DNA of 64,000 nt from Psilocybe azurescens (taxonomy: Eukaryota; Basidiomycota; Agaricomycetes; Agaricales; Agrocybaceae): assembly GCA_023853785.1 (NCBI GenBank), contig JAJIRX010000666.1, positions 62,001-126,000 on the forward strand, given 5' to 3'. The notes under the pieces were generated by a model. It was not told the origin of the DNA. It worked only from the letters and a program-made list of their open reading frames with translations, and ran no database searches. The translations under genes were made by a program, and so were the position numbers. Each line of letters starts with the position of its first letter. The first letter of the stretch is position 1. Below, piece by piece: positions 47,667 through 61,777 of this stretch.

Positions 47667-48462
47667 ATGTCGATAACTCTTTACGACATTCCGTCCACCT
47701 CACCAGGATACTCCGTGTCCCCTAACACCTGGAGGATACGGTGCGGCGTGTACATGCCACTGTTTCCTCTTTTCTGCTGATGCAATCCTATGTAGATACT
47801 GCCTCAATATCAAGGGTATACCGTATACCACAAAATGGGTCGAATTTCCCGATATCGTTCCTCTCTACAAGAAACTGGGCGTCGTGCCGACTGCAAAGAA
47901 ACTCGATGGAACCGGGCCTCATTACACCCTCCCCATGATCCATGATTCCTCCACAAACACATACATACCTGACTCGCTCGCCATAGCGGAGTATCTTGAG
48001 AGACAATACCCAGAGGCACCGCAGGTGTTCCCGCACAATACAGGCGGGCTCATACAGGCATTCTCCGATATGTTCTTGTCGCGCATCGTGGAAGCCCGGA
48101 ACCTCCTCACTTGGAATATGTTTACCAAGTTAAATCCAGCTAGTATCGGGTACTACCGCGAAGTGCGGGAGAAGGCCTTGGGGGTGAAGATGGAGGAACT
48201 GGTACCAGATGACCAGCTCGCAGCGGAATTGGATAGGTTGAAAGCTATTTTGGGGAAGATCGACGCGTTGTATGCCAAGAATGGTGGGAAGGGACCATAT
48301 ATCATGGGCGATGTTCCTTCTTGGGCTGATGTTCTGGTCGCTGGGGTTGTCATTGTCTTTAGAGTTTCATACGGAGATGAGAGTGAGATATGGAAGAAGA
48401 TAGTTTCTTGGAATGAAGGAAGATGGGGTATTTTGGTGGATGATATGAAGAGATACGAATAG
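47667..48462 (+). CDS. Glutathione S-transferase, FuA-type
   Basis: Conjugates or reduces small electrophiles with glutathione. FuA-type enzymes are enriched in wood- and litter-degrading fungi, where they are linked to handling plant-derived aromatics. Two exons, 47667-47740 and 47796-48462, with a 55-nt intron, encode 246 residues in frame. It starts MSITLYDIPSTSPGYSVSPN (start of the thioredoxin-fold domain), then TWRIRYCLNIKGIPYTTKWV. YTLPMI carries the cis-proline and DSLAIAEYLERQYP is the glutathione-binding helix. The helical C-terminal domain includes GGKGPYIMGDVPSWADVLVA and ends DDMKRYE. Length and both domains are complete. It stands alone, with no biosynthetic neighbours. The substrate is not determined. 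Confidence 0.9.
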
Positions 48463-49138
48463 ATTCTGCCAGAGCTTGTGGAGGTACGCCGACGCCAGGT
48501 GGGTTAGGAAAATGTGGCCATAGACGTAACGGAAAGCCTTTGGATTATAGGAGTAGATTCGGGCTGGATATGTGGCGGGTTACGCAGTAGTAAAGCCCAT
48601 CTATCCGCCAGTAAAGTGTCTACAAGTAAATGTATTCGGCCCTCATCCACAATTGCCAACTCAATGGTCGTAAACGGACCGGCTCATTTACCAGTCGACG
48701 AACGTTCGTCAAAACCACAAGGTGCTCAACGTGCCTCGTGTAGTCTATTAATAGAATCTGCTAATGGCTGGGATATTTGTATACCAAAAAGACCCATAAT
48801 GAGGCAAGATTGGGAATATAACGGACTGTATAGGACCTGTGAAGAGTACGGTGGGGAATAACTGACAATCGCAGGTTTAATTTTCAACCTTTTGTTCTGG
48901 GACGGTCATTTGCGATCCGGCCGGCAATTGCCGAGGGAAAATAGAGTAGCGGCCAGATAACGAAAAATTGACCTCATATTTAGCGGCACACGACTACAAA
49001 TTCTGTTCCTCCCCTTCTCCACTCTCTCCACCGTTCCTATATAACTGTCTGTCGAGGTATGTTTTAATACCAACGTGCGCTATTTCTTTCCTATAACATA
49101 CCTCCGCTAGAGACAGATTTTATCTACTTACACATCCG
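48463..49138. other. Intergenic between GST and phosphate transporter
   Basis: About 680 bp without a supported gene. The last 150 bases, pyrimidine-rich, are the likely promoter and leader of the transporter gene. Confidence 0.45.
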
Positions 49139-52070
49139 ATGGTTGAACAGACACATGAACTCGCTCCGTCGAAGTCTCTGACAGCGTCCGCCCAGTATCG
49201 AGAAGACTTGGAGAATTTCGAACGGCACGATGGACGCGCTCCATACCACCTGAACTTCACCGAGGTCAAGCTCCTTGGCATTACTGGAGTGCGTCAATAC
49301 GTCTTTTGGGGCTTGGTTTTCAACAAATCACTGATCCCTTTAACAGGTCGGATTCTTCCTAGACGGTGAATGGTAGTGTTACGATTAACATTGGAGGTTT
49401 ACTGACTGTCTCCCGCAGCCTACGATCTATTCATCATCAATGTGTGTCATTTACTCATTTTTCTCCTAACTGGTACCAGACATGGAGCTGATATCATTGC
49501 AGCCGGTAGCGACGATGCTCCAATATCGACTATACGGAGGTGGACACCTTCCGACCAATCTCGAAGGCTTCGTCAAAGCTGGTGCCAACATCGGCAGTGT
49601 AATTGGCCAATTTGCATTTGGTGAGCCAGAACCCCACCTCGTCGATCAACGTGTGTGCTAAATACGTCTGCTCAAGGATATGCCGCCGACTCGTTGGGGC
49701 GAAAAGCCGTTTGTAAGTTATTCGGCTCCCTTGCGTTCATTTATCATGGGACACCGCTTTATTCATAGCTTTATACTTTCATTAGACGGAAAAGAGCTTA
49801 TGCTAATTATTCTCGCTACTATCCTCACCATAACAACACCTACGGGGACACTGAGCCCCGACGCGTCCCTCATCTATTTGGGCATGTTCCGCATCCTGCT
49901 CGGCGTTGGCGTTGGCGGCGACTATCCTATGTCTGCGTCAGTTACCTCCGATCGCGCCAATATCCGTAAGCGCGGCACGATGCTCGCCTACATCTTCGCG
50001 AACCAGGGCTGGGGAAGCTTCGCCGGAAGCCTGGTCACCATCATCGTATTATTGTGCTATAAGTCTGCGATGGAGGTGCACGGAGAAACGTCGAAAGTGG
50101 ACGGAGGTGCGTCACCTCCTGCTTTTTTGGGTCCAGGTCTATAATTGAACTCTATATGCATCTGCAGTGTGGCGAATTATCATTGGAATCTCACTCGTAC
50201 CCGCATTTGGAACCCTCTATCAGCGTCTTACACTACCTGAATCCACGCGCTACCTTTCTGCGCAAAAGCACAGGCAGCGCATGGAAGCTGAAGAAGCCGC
50301 CAATGAGATCGATCAGCTAAAGAAGGCACAAGCTGCAGAGGAAATTAAAATGACCAACGTGTCTGAAGCAAAGCAGGATAGCAGCGTCTCTGCTGGATCC
50401 CGCAAGAGCCTCGAAAACTCGTCTGGTGAGAATGAGAAGGGCGATGACGTTGAGGAGCCAGAGGTGTTGGCGAAGAAATCTGCACATTTCAGAGGTGCGT
50501 GTGCGTGTGGTCGCTTTTTTTCTTTCTTATATTTCTATTTTCTATTTCTGTTTCTTTTGCATTCTTTTTTCAATACGTCGGCGCTGCCCTTTGCTCATAT
50601 TTTTGTCTTTTCATTTTGCAGAATTCATCGAATACTTCTCCGAATGGCGTCACGCGAAGCTGCTCATCGGCACGTGCACGTGCTGGTTCCTCCTCGATAT
50701 CGCGTACGTCTTGCTTTTTTTCTTAAACTTGAATCCCATCCCATGTTCACCTCGGCCCCCACCTGATTCTCCCTTCCTTCCTGCTCTACGCTTATGAATT
50801 TCTATCTGACTCTTCTTTGAATCTCCTGTCTTTCTGTTGAATTTCTCAGGTTCTACGGCATCAATTTGAACCAGAACGTCGTCCTTCAGCAAATCGGATT
50901 CGACGGGTCCAGCGGCACGCCTTGGAACCGCCTTTTCAAGATCTCCACGGGAGGCATCATTATCACCGCGCTCGGTTTCGTGCCTGGTAAGCCTCGCATA
51001 CATACTATTCACATTCACCATGTCTGTGCATGGAGATCGACCGTGTATACTAAAATATGCCTTTCTTTCTTTTCTCCTTTCCTTTCTCTTTCCCATGGGA
51101 TATAGGATACTACGTTTCCGTGTTGACTATTGAACTTCTCGGACGCAAATGGATTCAGGTGCAGGGTTTCCTCCTGGCTGCTCTCTTCCGTGCGTGTTAT
51201 TCGACACCATTCTCCCATCTATGACTGGCTAACTGAATCAATTTGAATGGTTTTTCAACGACTTTATTTGTAGTGGGTATCCTGGCTGGATGCTTCGAGA
51301 CGCTCAGTAAAGTCTCGTTCATCGTGTGCTTCGCCTTCCTCCAGTTCTTCTTTAACTTTGGAGCGAATACGTGAGTCTCTTAGTTCTACATTTTTCTTTT
51401 CTTTTATATACTGACGTATATATTTTTGTTCTAGAACAACATATGTACGTCATCCACTGAATCCCTCGGACTAATCGTATTTCTCAACTTTGTCGCTTTC
51501 TTTTCTTTTTGGCGCATATAGTGCTACCCAGCTGAAGGTCCGTCTCATCTCCGCACTACCCATCTCCTCCCGATCTTTGAATACTGACGCTCCGGCGCTT
51601 TGTTTGTTCTCATTCTCGTTTATCTAGTATTCCCGACGCGGTTCAAAGCGACTGCGCACGGTATCTCAGCTGCGGCCGGCAAATGCGGCGCCATCATCTC
51701 AGCGCTTGCGTTCAACACGCTCAGCAAGAAGATCGGGACGCCCGCCTGTCTATGGAGTGCGTATTCTATTCTATGTTTTCCCCGCTTTGTTTCCACTTTG
51801 AACTGCTACTCATTGTGCTGACGGACCGAATTCGCTTTTTTTCCCGTGTAGTATTCATGGGATGCTGTATCGCCGGCGCAGGTACGTTGGTTCCAAGTTC
51901 TTTTTGGTTCTCGTTCTCTCCATGCTGATCCTCCTTTTCTGCCTGCTTTCGTTGTAGTCTTTACGTTCCTTCTACCAGAGGTGAAAGGCCGCGACGCCGA
52001 TCTCATTCTCGCAGAGGAGATCCGTGTGCGGAGAGAGGAAAAAGAGAGGGCTAAACAAGCCGCTAATTGA
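49139..52070 (+). CDS. PHO84-type phosphate:proton symporter (major facilitator superfamily)
   Basis: Plasma-membrane high-affinity phosphate uptake protein of the PHO84 family. Exons 1-3 are 49139-49288, 49347-49365 (19 nt) and 49419-49441 (23 nt), spelling [15 protein letters not shown] of transmembrane helix 1. [10 protein letters not shown] follows, then [20 protein letters not shown] (motif A) and the family signature [21 protein letters not shown] long hydrophilic loop rich in Glu, Lys and Ser separates the two six-helix halves. The second half has [40 protein letters not shown] and [14 protein letters not shown]. It ends ERAKQAAN with TGA at 52068-52070. About twelve exons with short introns join in frame by eye. 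No break was found. Confidence 0.92.
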
Positions 52071-54914
52071 ATGAGAAGGGGATGGGGAATTAAGCATGAA
52101 CGTGTACGTGAAGACGAAAGTGAAGGCATTGGTGAAGGCATTGGGTAAAGCGAATTTGAATTGACGAACGAATGGATGAAAGGGAATAACGACGAATAAA
52201 GGGAAGGGACCTATTACTATTACTTTACTTACACCAAAATAAGCGATTCTGTGCTGTCGTAATGTTGTCGTTGTTTACTGATTTTTGTGTTTTCATTTCT
52301 CATTTTAGGGACTGTGTCTTTGTTGTTGTTGTGAGTTCTACTTCTGAGCACTTTCGAACACCGTTGAATAGCTATAATTCGAGAATCTGCAAGGGGTATT
52401 TTGATCAGGCTAAGCACGAAATCACGGACTCGTTGATGTCGAATGATTAGAACTAGGTTGATCATAAAAGCGCGTATCTAAGCGGTTGGTGTTCACTTCG
52501 ACCTGTATCATGCACCTTGCACTGTACACCCCCTACTACCACCGCTATGACTCATAGTGAGGGACCCAGGAAAGCTGGTAACGGATACACAGGCTTAAAG
52601 TACTGTTTGGGCGCACTGGAATGCCGACAAAGGCGTTTCTGATTTCGCCTACAATGGGGTGATATGGTCATGGAAGGTTTTGCACCGCAGAGCTCCTACC
52701 TCGCGGGCGCTTAGAAATCACATCGACGACCATCCTCGGCGTAACCACTTTTCGGTGGCCCGTAATACGTACAACTGGAATGCAGAGCAGACATACTCTA
52801 CACCCCTGTTTGAAAACCTATGCTCCAGCTCTCAACGAGTTTGCAGTCACAGAGCCCAAACTTCAAAGTAGGCATAAATACGCCATGGTTGACCAATATC
52901 CGGCATATAGCTTTTTACCTCTTTACTCTATCTCCTAAGTTTTCACCGTTCTTGCATCCCTCCCTTTTCGTGAAAGGGTGGAAGTAACAAGAGCATTTCG
53001 AATCAGTAGCAGGGAAACCCGGATGCCCAAATCATTCCCGCTGAATTACGATTCTCTTCCGTCACTCAACCTTCGCCGGCTCAACGAATTGGTTTTACGA
53101 GCCGATTATTTTTTATTTTATTTTATTTTTCGTGTCAATTTATGTCTTTTGAAGCATAGCCCCACGCAGACCTAACTAGTACAGTTGTAGATAACGGGGC
53201 ACTGCGCCCTGCTCCTGCCCATGGATCAGCCGATTATACTGTCGCAGTACTCCTTCTCCAACATATAGTCCCTTCGTCTGCGTGCTGCCTGGCCCTCTGC
53301 ATGTACGATTTGGGACCAGGTTTAGCTGCTCTCATATACCATCAACAGCTGATCTATTGTCAAATATACTGAAATACCTGCATGGATACTTCGTCGAACA
53401 CCATCTTCCTAACCTCGATCTTCGGTCTAATGGGTCTCATAACGAGGAGTCTTACATGACAGGTCTATGTACCCCCTTCGCGATAAAGGGTAGCTTCAGT
53501 ACAAGCCCCGATTCCGCCTTTCTATTTGGGGACATAGTAGACTCCCCCTGTCTCGCCAGCGTCAAGGATTTAAAGAATCGGATTGACGATCTTGCCAATC
53601 CCTCTTTTGCAAAGGCCAGCATGCACCTTCCCTTATCTCTTGTCCTCTCTTTCCATTTTGAGTGTCGAAAACCGCACTTTCATCATTCTCCTGCGCACAT
53701 GGAATCGCATCATCCATCCACGGTGCTAGACACCCTCACCCTCGCCTCTTTATGTGCTAGATCAATCGGAAGCTAGGAGAACTCGTCATGCAAGGAGATA
53801 CGGATCTTTCTACAACTTGAAGCGCAGGCCGGCTATTCAATTCAAGTTCTCGACTTCAGCCCTATGCCTTTCTTCAACCTGAAAAGGTCTGTCCAATTGT
53901 TTTTACGATATGCATTATCTCGAAAACATGTCCTGCCTGACGGTCCAATGGTTTTTCCAGAGACAAGATAAACTATGGAGTACCTCTGTGGGAGTGTAAA
54001 GCCAGAATACTTGCGTGTCGAGCGTATTCGGCGTTCTCATTATCCGTTATTTTGTGCGGCTCAAGGGAGGCAAATATTTTGTTAATGAAAGGTTTGCCAA
54101 CTGTATTTCTTGACCCTCAAGTTATACCACTTAGCTTCTAATATTCTTCGTAGCTCATGGATTACTTATCCAAGCTGGGAGAAGTTATCGTCAAGGTGGG
54201 TATGTTACAAAGTTCACTTAACTACCTAGTAACGACAACTGAGACTATATTGCAAAACTATTAGCAGAGTCCCGTTTACTACGCATTCGCCCCGAACTTC
54301 GAAGTCCTTCCTCGTGAACTATTCTACTTACATTATGATTTCATCGGTTATTTGTAACTTGGAAAATGAAATTCTCGTTCGAGATGATCAAGCGTTGTTA
54401 TGATGTCAGGGAGTGGGGAGCTCGTGTTCGTGCTGGAGGATAATCATCGGACGACCAGCTAACTGATTTCACAGTAACAGATACAGGCTAGAGCTTGTAC
54501 TCGTACTGGAACTATGTCTGTACTGTCCTCTTGCTGTAAGGAGAAAAGGAAGAGTTTTACACTGACGCCTAAGGCATTGCATCATTATATTTCATATTTC
54601 TTCCACCTAATAGTAATCCGCCAAGCATTTGGTCTTAGCCTTCATGAACGTTCCTGTTATTTGTAACAATTCTGAGTGGTATTATGGATTTTTTTTACAT
54701 GCTCCCCGACAGACTCCAGAAACGTTCAAAACAAGTTGCTATATATAGGTCTTTGCCATAATTATACATATCATACAGTAAAAATAGAGCACCGGAAGAA
54801 ATATACATAAGTCATCGATGTGTACGGATGTTTCACCAGTCCTAACGACGATGGAAATACAATAGTTAGGACCATGGGATATCCACCTCCGATGATGGAC
54901 GATTTATACATAGC
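52071..54914. other. Intergenic; one unexplained 164-codon frame at 53282-53776
   Basis: The frame 53282-53776 on the plus strand is open and moderately protein-like (containing LLSNILKYLHGYFVEHHLPN), reminiscent of F-box leucine-rich regions, but it has no F-box and no clear exons around it. The region from 54000 to 54900 is AT-rich. No other gene is seen. Confidence 0.3.
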
Positions 54915-56825
54915 CTAACACACCTCCCTGTAGCACAATCGAGTCTGCGGAGGCGTCCGCGCTTCAGCATCCACCGCGATCACCGAGTGGGCGGTCGGAA
55001 ATGGCTCCAACTGCTTCTCTTTGCAGCTCTTCTCGCCAATAACCACAGCTGGCAATCCTCCTGGAAGGGAACTGGGCTTATCCATTGAGGATACACACAA
55101 TCGTTCTGCGACAGTATCACAGACCCAGGAGAAATGCTGTGAAACGGAATAGCCACACCAATATCCTTCGAACCTGTCAATATTCGTTGGAACCGAGATT
55201 TTGAGCGTGCGTAATTTGACCAAGTGGCTGGATATAGTGTCATACAGCGACGTCTGGCAGACAATAATGCGCAGTTAATTAAGGTACGTAGCCAGACTAG
55301 TAAGTCAAAGCACACCCACAATAGGATCAAATTTATCAACCTGTAAGGGAGGTTCGGACCCGAGCGTTGGTTCGGCGTCGCATAAGGATGCTTTGAGAAG
55401 TAAGGACGACATAGTTATACCCAAAGATAACAAGTTCGTGCAGGAGGCGATGACGGTCATGTTATGGGATCCGAAGCACCATAGCCCATCATTAACGGCT
55501 TCGATGTCAAGTGCATCGATGGTTTGGACATGTCTTCCGAGAGAGGTGCCGAAGAACCGCGACGCTAGTTCATCACATTCCGCCGGAGTAGTGGAGCTCG
55601 ACGAGCTAAGGGCATGCAGCTTCTTGACGCCGCAGTAGGTTTCGAGGTAGCTCAACAATCCCATTGTGACCTTTCTGACTTTGATGACTTCTAATTCGAC
55701 GCTCAAATCGGTTAGAGCGAGCCATATGTCATCAATGCTTGAACCGACGAGATTCTGAGAAGCGTGGAGTTGGGTACAAGGAGAGGAGAAAGGACCATCG
55801 TAGGTGTACTCGGGATCGATATTGGGCATGTGATATGGCTCGAGCATGTGGGACAGGTCCAAAGATTTCAGATGGTGGAAATGCGGTAGCGTAAGTCGGT
55901 CTAGTTTGACGAACATCCGGCCCATTACGAGGCGATTGAGTCGAAGAGGTACCCGAGAAGTGGGATAGCACCAGAAGAGCTGGTGAAGGCTGGCGCTAAT
56001 GTCGGCATGGGCAGAATCGTAATCGCCTCGCTGGATGTCGATACCAATTAACCGCGGAGAGCGAGATATCATCTTTCCCAAGTTTCGGTATATCTCATAA
56101 GCGTTTCCCGAGTCTGTGGATGGTTTAGAGTCGATGATGGTGATATCATGGATATTTCGTAAGCGATGCAAAGGAAGAGGAATTCTAGCCCAGTCTAATT
56201 CAATCCGGACGGACCGGAGACTCTGGAGAGATTCAAGGGCGTTCATCACCGCACGCTGGACCCATTCTTCATCATATTGGTTGATTTTCCAGCTACAAAG
56301 GTCTCCACATCAGAAGGATAATCGAATGGAGGTTAACACAAACAAACCTAACAGAACGAATTTTCTTCAGTGACTTGAGGGCGTAGAAGAGATATAGCTT
56401 CATCTGTTTTCGGGCAACGACGCCTTGAGGCTGGTCCTTAAGGGGCACATTGGCCACCCACTCCCCGTTGATGTAGCTTTCTGCTTCGAAATTAGGATCG
56501 TACTCTGGAGCGAGGCAGTCAATAACGAGGTGCTTGGCCATTCGGGAAGGGCCAGAGTATCTTTGGTCGCGAGGTATTGAAGCTTGGGGATTCCAGACTC
56601 CGAGCAGACATTGCGAGCGTTGATATTGAACGAAATAGTGTGAAGAACCATGGCTTCGAGCGAAGCACCCAGTTGTTTGCACGAGAGACGCAGTCGTTTA
56701 ACATCTGCTGCGTCCAACTGGAGGAATAAGATTCAGTTTTCGTTCTATCATGGGTCATGTTGACGTACCGCTTCTGCTATTATGTTCAGAAGCTCGGGAG
56801 GGAGAAAGAGGAGCGCAGAGAGCAT
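54915..56825 (-). CDS. F-box protein with leucine-rich tail (single frame break)
   Basis: F-box proteins link substrates to SKP1 in SCF ubiquitin ligases; hundreds occur in mushroom genomes. Exon 1 (56769-56825) gives MLSALLFLPPELLNIIAEA, the start of the F-box. An intron (56718-56768) leads to LDAADVKRLRLSCKQLGA, its second half. After KDTLALP the frame moves by one base at a C-run (56544-56546), then continues KHLVIDCLAPEYDP. The following exons encode the LRR-like body (LHRLRNIHDITIIDS, LPHFHHLKSLDLSHML, YLETYCGVKKL). The last exon, starting TSLYDTISSHLVKL, ends CYREVC with stop at 54915. The target is unknown. The frame break may be a sequence error or a true defect. Confidence 0.7.
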
Positions 56826-59335
56826 GATGCGGTTGGTATGCAGGGATTGGTATAAGGGATGTTGAAAGATAAGGAACGAGGTTTGAGCGCTTTCCAACTT
56901 GGTGGTGATTTTATTTGATGTAGGACCAAACAAATTTCAGGGACACTGAAACACGGAAAGCGAACGCCCTATCTACTCTCCAAAGTTGTGATTTCTGGCG
57001 AATGAGTGGATTAAGAACAATGAATTCGGAGCGGACATCTCCGTCCACCGAAGCCACTGACTAGCCCGCCAAGCTACGGATATTGACTGTGTCCTTTTTC
57101 TTCCATGTTGAGAAGGCTTCCGGAAGCTTTCATGCCAGAAAATGTCAACGCAAGGGGAGATTCTTTATGAAGAGGTTCACGTGAGCAATCCCCTCCGTGC
57201 CTATCTATTTCTGAATACAATAATCAGCGATGAGGCACGACTGCGAACAAGAGGAGAAGAATACTTTTGAGGTGTAGTAGCCGTCTTGCCGTTCAGCTTA
57301 GCTCAGTAAGAGGTTTTCAAATAACGCTTAGCGTTCATCAACCTGTCCGAGATATGTATGACACCCTGCTCAATGGTCAATCGGGGAAGATGCACAGGAG
57401 ATAGCTTGCATTTTGTGATATTCTGTAATATCGCCGTTAACTGGTCTCGAATTGGAGATGGTCTGGGCAGAGGTAGGCGTCGTTACGCAAGAATCGACCA
57501 TATGCGACCTTGGGGATGTTAGGGTATGGGGAAAGGAAGGTGGACGCAAGGTGGAGGACATGAGGGCGCCGCGAGACACATATGCTTCATCCAGTTATGA
57601 CAGGATGGATTTCCAGAGATGGTAGCCATGTGTCGTGCAACATGATAGATATCTATCGTGACCCCCAATTTCCGTTATCAAACTGCCCGTAGGCCCGCTG
57701 AGACCATAGCCTTTGGGGTAGGGAGGGTCTGACGTGTCGATGGCACGCCAGGTTGAATGATTTCTCCATCGGTTGATCATTTAAGAATGCCAGCTGAACT
57801 AAGGTTCTAAGGCGCCATCAAGAACATGGTGGTTGTGTTCAAGAGAGATATATGGATCTGATAAGATTCAGTAGCTTACCTCACTGGCTACTCGTGGTGC
57901 ATAATTCGCCATTTCCTGAGCCCCAGGTCGTCATCCAGAATATAAAAAGAACCCTGTTATGTGACATATTTTCGGCCCCCTAATCACTCCGAGTTCAAGT
58001 GTAATTACACTCTATTACACTGTTAGAGTGAGGCAGTGGCGATAGATACTTGATCTACTGAGTAGAAGCAAAATATTGTTGTGAAGGAAAGTGGTTGCTG
58101 GCTGATTGGTTGAAGAATGGAAATCTCAACCAATCATGTATCGACGGCGAAACCCGACGATATTCGTGCGAACCTTTGCCATCCCTGTGCTAAGCCAATC
58201 TGGCCAAAGTCGAGCGTGAAAGTCGAGCTAAACGAGTTCAATGCAAACTACTCATACACGGAAGACATACCAAGACAATTAACTACACTTCAACACAATA
58301 AAGTTATCTTTGCGATCTTACCTCATTGATAAATACTTTATGAATCCATTTGCAGTTCATGCAGCGTCAAGTAAGTTATCAACTGTCAATTGTATGTCTG
58401 AAAAAGCCGCGGCACTATCATTCAAATATAATGAAAGAAGGGATATTGTTCAAAGGCAGAGAGTACGCCATCGTACACCGTGGGCCGATCTTTTATCTTT
58501 GATTGAGGCATCATAAGACCCAACGTGGCCCCGGACCGCTTTAATTCACCCACAAACACCCAAAATACCCCTATGTCCGAGGAGCAGAAAACGGGGACCA
58601 GGGAGGCGTTGATATCGAAAAGCTACATGTGTAGCGAAGATAAATGTTACGTCAATAAAATAATCAATGCATATAATTTATCTGCTACTAGTAAGAACGA
58701 AACCCGTTGATGCGCCTCCATCCACTGTATGATTATGTCAGTTTCGAAGGGATAGATGGAATGGTGGTCTAGGCCTGAAGCCTTCAAGAAGGTCGCTGAT
58801 GATAAACGGCGCCCTAGCCTGGCTTAGGTTAGTTTTATTATAAGTTGAATACAATTGTTTTTACCCCTTATGTGCGTAGGTCGGATACATATGTGACGTA
58901 CAAATTTAGCCCTAGCCATTGAAATGAAAGAAATGTTTCTTCGAGAAAGACGACTGAAATTTGTCCCCAACTCAATTTCAGCTTTGACGATAAAGCGGCT
59001 AGTATCACAGTGACTGTCAAGCCTGAGAGCTCATCTAATCAATGCCGACTTGAAGGGCACACTCCTTTGAATTAGTGTCCGTAAATTGAAAATAGGAAAG
59101 GTGTAGAAATATGTTTCTAAATCTTAATTAGCTGACGGTTAGCTGACGGGTTTCACACATTAACTCTGGAAGTGTATACGATGTTGAGTGGTTGTTAGGC
59201 GTTTCTCCATCCAATGAAGTCGTCTGAAACTTGGTCGTAATTAAAAAATGGCACTAAGTAAGATGGAATGAGAACGCATAGGATACGGCACTAAGCGCTT
59301 GCCCAGAAATAACGCCTGCACACTACTTTCGAACC
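56826..59335. other. Intergenic, no supported gene
   Basis: About 2.5 kb with only short frames on both strands and high AT content after 58000. It includes the upstream region of the F-box gene at 54915-56825 and the 3' flank of the next F-box gene. Nothing further is seen. Confidence 0.4.
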
Positions 59336-61094
59336 TCATACACGAACCACATGCAGCCCACGAACATCTTTCAACATATCTTTCAACATCAGCAACTGTG
59401 GGCAATCCACACTCTGCTTCTCTTCAATTGCTATATTGATCACAAAAATAGGCAGGCTCTCAGCAATTCTCTTCTCCAGAAGCTGTCGAACGGTGATGAG
59501 GTCGTGAGCTGTAGCACAATCCACTTCATGTATGTCTATCTGCCACAAATTTCTGAAGGCAAGGCCGTCTTCATAAAATTCGTCAGGAAGGCTACCCAAG
59601 AGTGATATTAAGGATCTCGGCGAAGAAGCGAGTGTTTTCACTGTGGGGAGATCGCAGGGATCGTCCGTGTTGTTTGGCAGCTCGTGACATCCAGCGCAGT
59701 GAGGCTTTCGTCCATATAGTACTTGACCTTTTCAATTCTGTCAAAAACGGGCATATTAAATGCCCGACACAAAACCATAACATCCTCCCTGCGTATACAG
59801 GCTATTTCCAACACGAATGCTCGACCATTCCCTGTAAGCTGGATATCCAACTCAAATGGGAGCATACATAGAGTCATCTCTGCTGCACTGGATAGCCACT
59901 GATGGGATTGTTTCGTGTACATGGATATGATGTGCGCTAAATTGGAGACAACGTCGGTGTCGGGTGCGTTCGATGTTGAGTGGGTTTCGCAGGCACTGAA
60001 TATGAGATTGTGCATGTCGGTAGGGGTGATGTTCAGGAGGATGAAGGTGTATGCAGAGATCTCGATGACGTGGGGAAAATAGATTGAGGTCAAATGATGG
60101 AGATCAATCTTCTGCTTTCTCGGAGATCGCTGTATCTCTTCATGGCTGTCGTGAAGTTGAGCGAGATTATAAATGTGAAGACTCTCTAGCAGCGGCGTAG
60201 ATTCTAGAACATCTAGTATCTCGTGCACCAGAGCTGAAGTGGTTATTGTCAATGCGCGTAGATTTGATCTCAACCTCGACGTCGAAAAGGAACGTATGTC
60301 GAGCACAAAATTGGGAGCGGCATATACAGCTAGATTACTAGACGCCAATATCTGAAATTCCATAGGGCTGAAGATGATGGGGAACCCATACGGCTTCTCC
60401 AGGCTACGCCTTTCCATAGTTAGCGAATCAATCGGGTATGTAGTCGCTAGAGCATTTGGCAAGCTCTCTCGATATTTCCAAAACATAGCATCGGCCTCCG
60501 ACGCGTGGACTGAGAGCACGAAGGATTCCATGCGTGTAGAAGGCACGCGGAATGTGGCTAGCAGGCTCTGATTGCGAAGAAGCCTAGAGAATAAGCGTGG
60601 GCAGCATACAATACTGAGGTGTAAGCTGCGGATCCTCGTCCAATTGCTAGCGAGAAATGAGAAAACATCGTCTTCGGGGTCGGGGTCCTCGAAGCCGAAG
60701 CAGGATAGAGATAAGGCCTCGCCGTAAATGTCTAAGCTCGCACCTCCGGTCCTTCGGAGAACCTCGCACCTCCATTTTACATTGCTGCAACGAAGTCCGT
60801 TGAAATTGATTGAGCTCCCCATAAAGAAGGAGAAGAAATGATAATTCCTCGTAACCAAGAGTTGACTTGGGATAAATGCCGGAGAGTATCCAGCGCGCGA
60901 GGAGCGGTCTGGGAAGTTATTTCGTCATCCATTTGAGCGTTTATAGTGAAAATGTGATGGAGGAGTGCCTCGTCCAGCTTATTTACTGGAGATGGGCTTT
61001 GAGTGTCGGTCTGCATAGAATGTTTGCCAAGAGAGTGGTGCTTTGCCCGCTTAGGCAGAAGGCATCTGAAGGAAGGAAGGGAAAATGAAACCAT
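59336..61094 (-). CDS. F-box protein, second copy type (two frame breaks)
   Basis: N-terminal 40 residues (MVSFSLPSFRCLLPKRAKHH and on) precede an F-box-like segment LDEALLHHIFTINAQMDDE, then LRHLSQVNSWLRGIIISSPS-LWG. The frame shifts by one base at a C-run, 60817-60820 (G-run on the coding strand), then continues WRCEVLRRTGGASLDIYGEA and a long leucine-rich body to about 59690. There a second one-base shift leads to the ELPNNTDDPCDLPTVKTLAS segment and the end GLHVVRV at 59336. It is unrelated in detail to the F-box gene at 54915-56825. Presumed role is SCF substrate adaptor; substrate unknown. It is a pseudogene if both shifts are real. Confidence 0.65.
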
Positions 61095-61777
61095 AGTCGC
61101 CTAGTTGAGTGAACCTATATCGTTTGAAAGAATAGAGTAAATGGCTACCAGTGGGCACTCCAGTCTTTATAGAGGACGGCCTCAGCTCGTGTACAGTGGG
61201 TGTCGGTGAGACCAAGTCCAAAAAAGAACAACTGGTTGTCATGCTTGCTAGAATAAGTAGATACTGCAAATCGAGGATCACTCGCCGATGCACACCTTCA
61301 CACGTAGAATTATAAAGCGAAAGTGGTGAAACATATACAGTAACACGGCGTGAGTGTAGTACAAAAGAGGAAGCTGAGGGAATGCAACGGCAAGTGCTCC
61401 TGTCGAACATAAGCTTATATAAGCATCGGCAATGTAGTCCTGTTTTTATCGCGCCCCTAAAACCGTGTCAGAAACTTGTTATGTAATCTGCGGACTTTGA
61501 AAACGCGTCGCGTCAATATTGCAGAGCTGGCATTCTTTTCCCGACGCGATTATATGACTACCGCTCGCATTCCTACAGTGAAACTTACAGCCGAGACTTA
61601 ATTTCAATGGAAGGATACATAAGAAGTGTTCGAAACTAGAAGAAAAACCCTGTCATTGTAGAGTTTCTGGAGATTCTGCTCTACAATCTGGTGCGCATTA
61701 CTGGGCAATTTGATCCTCGAGGCTCCTTTCACGCGAAGGCGGTTTCTCCATTTCTCAAAGGACGCAACAACATCAAG
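61095..61777. other. Intergenic between F-box gene and MBF1 pseudogene
   Basis: The promoter region of the minus-strand F-box gene lies here. A minus-strand frame at 61051-61410 has no recognised content. Confidence 0.4.
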
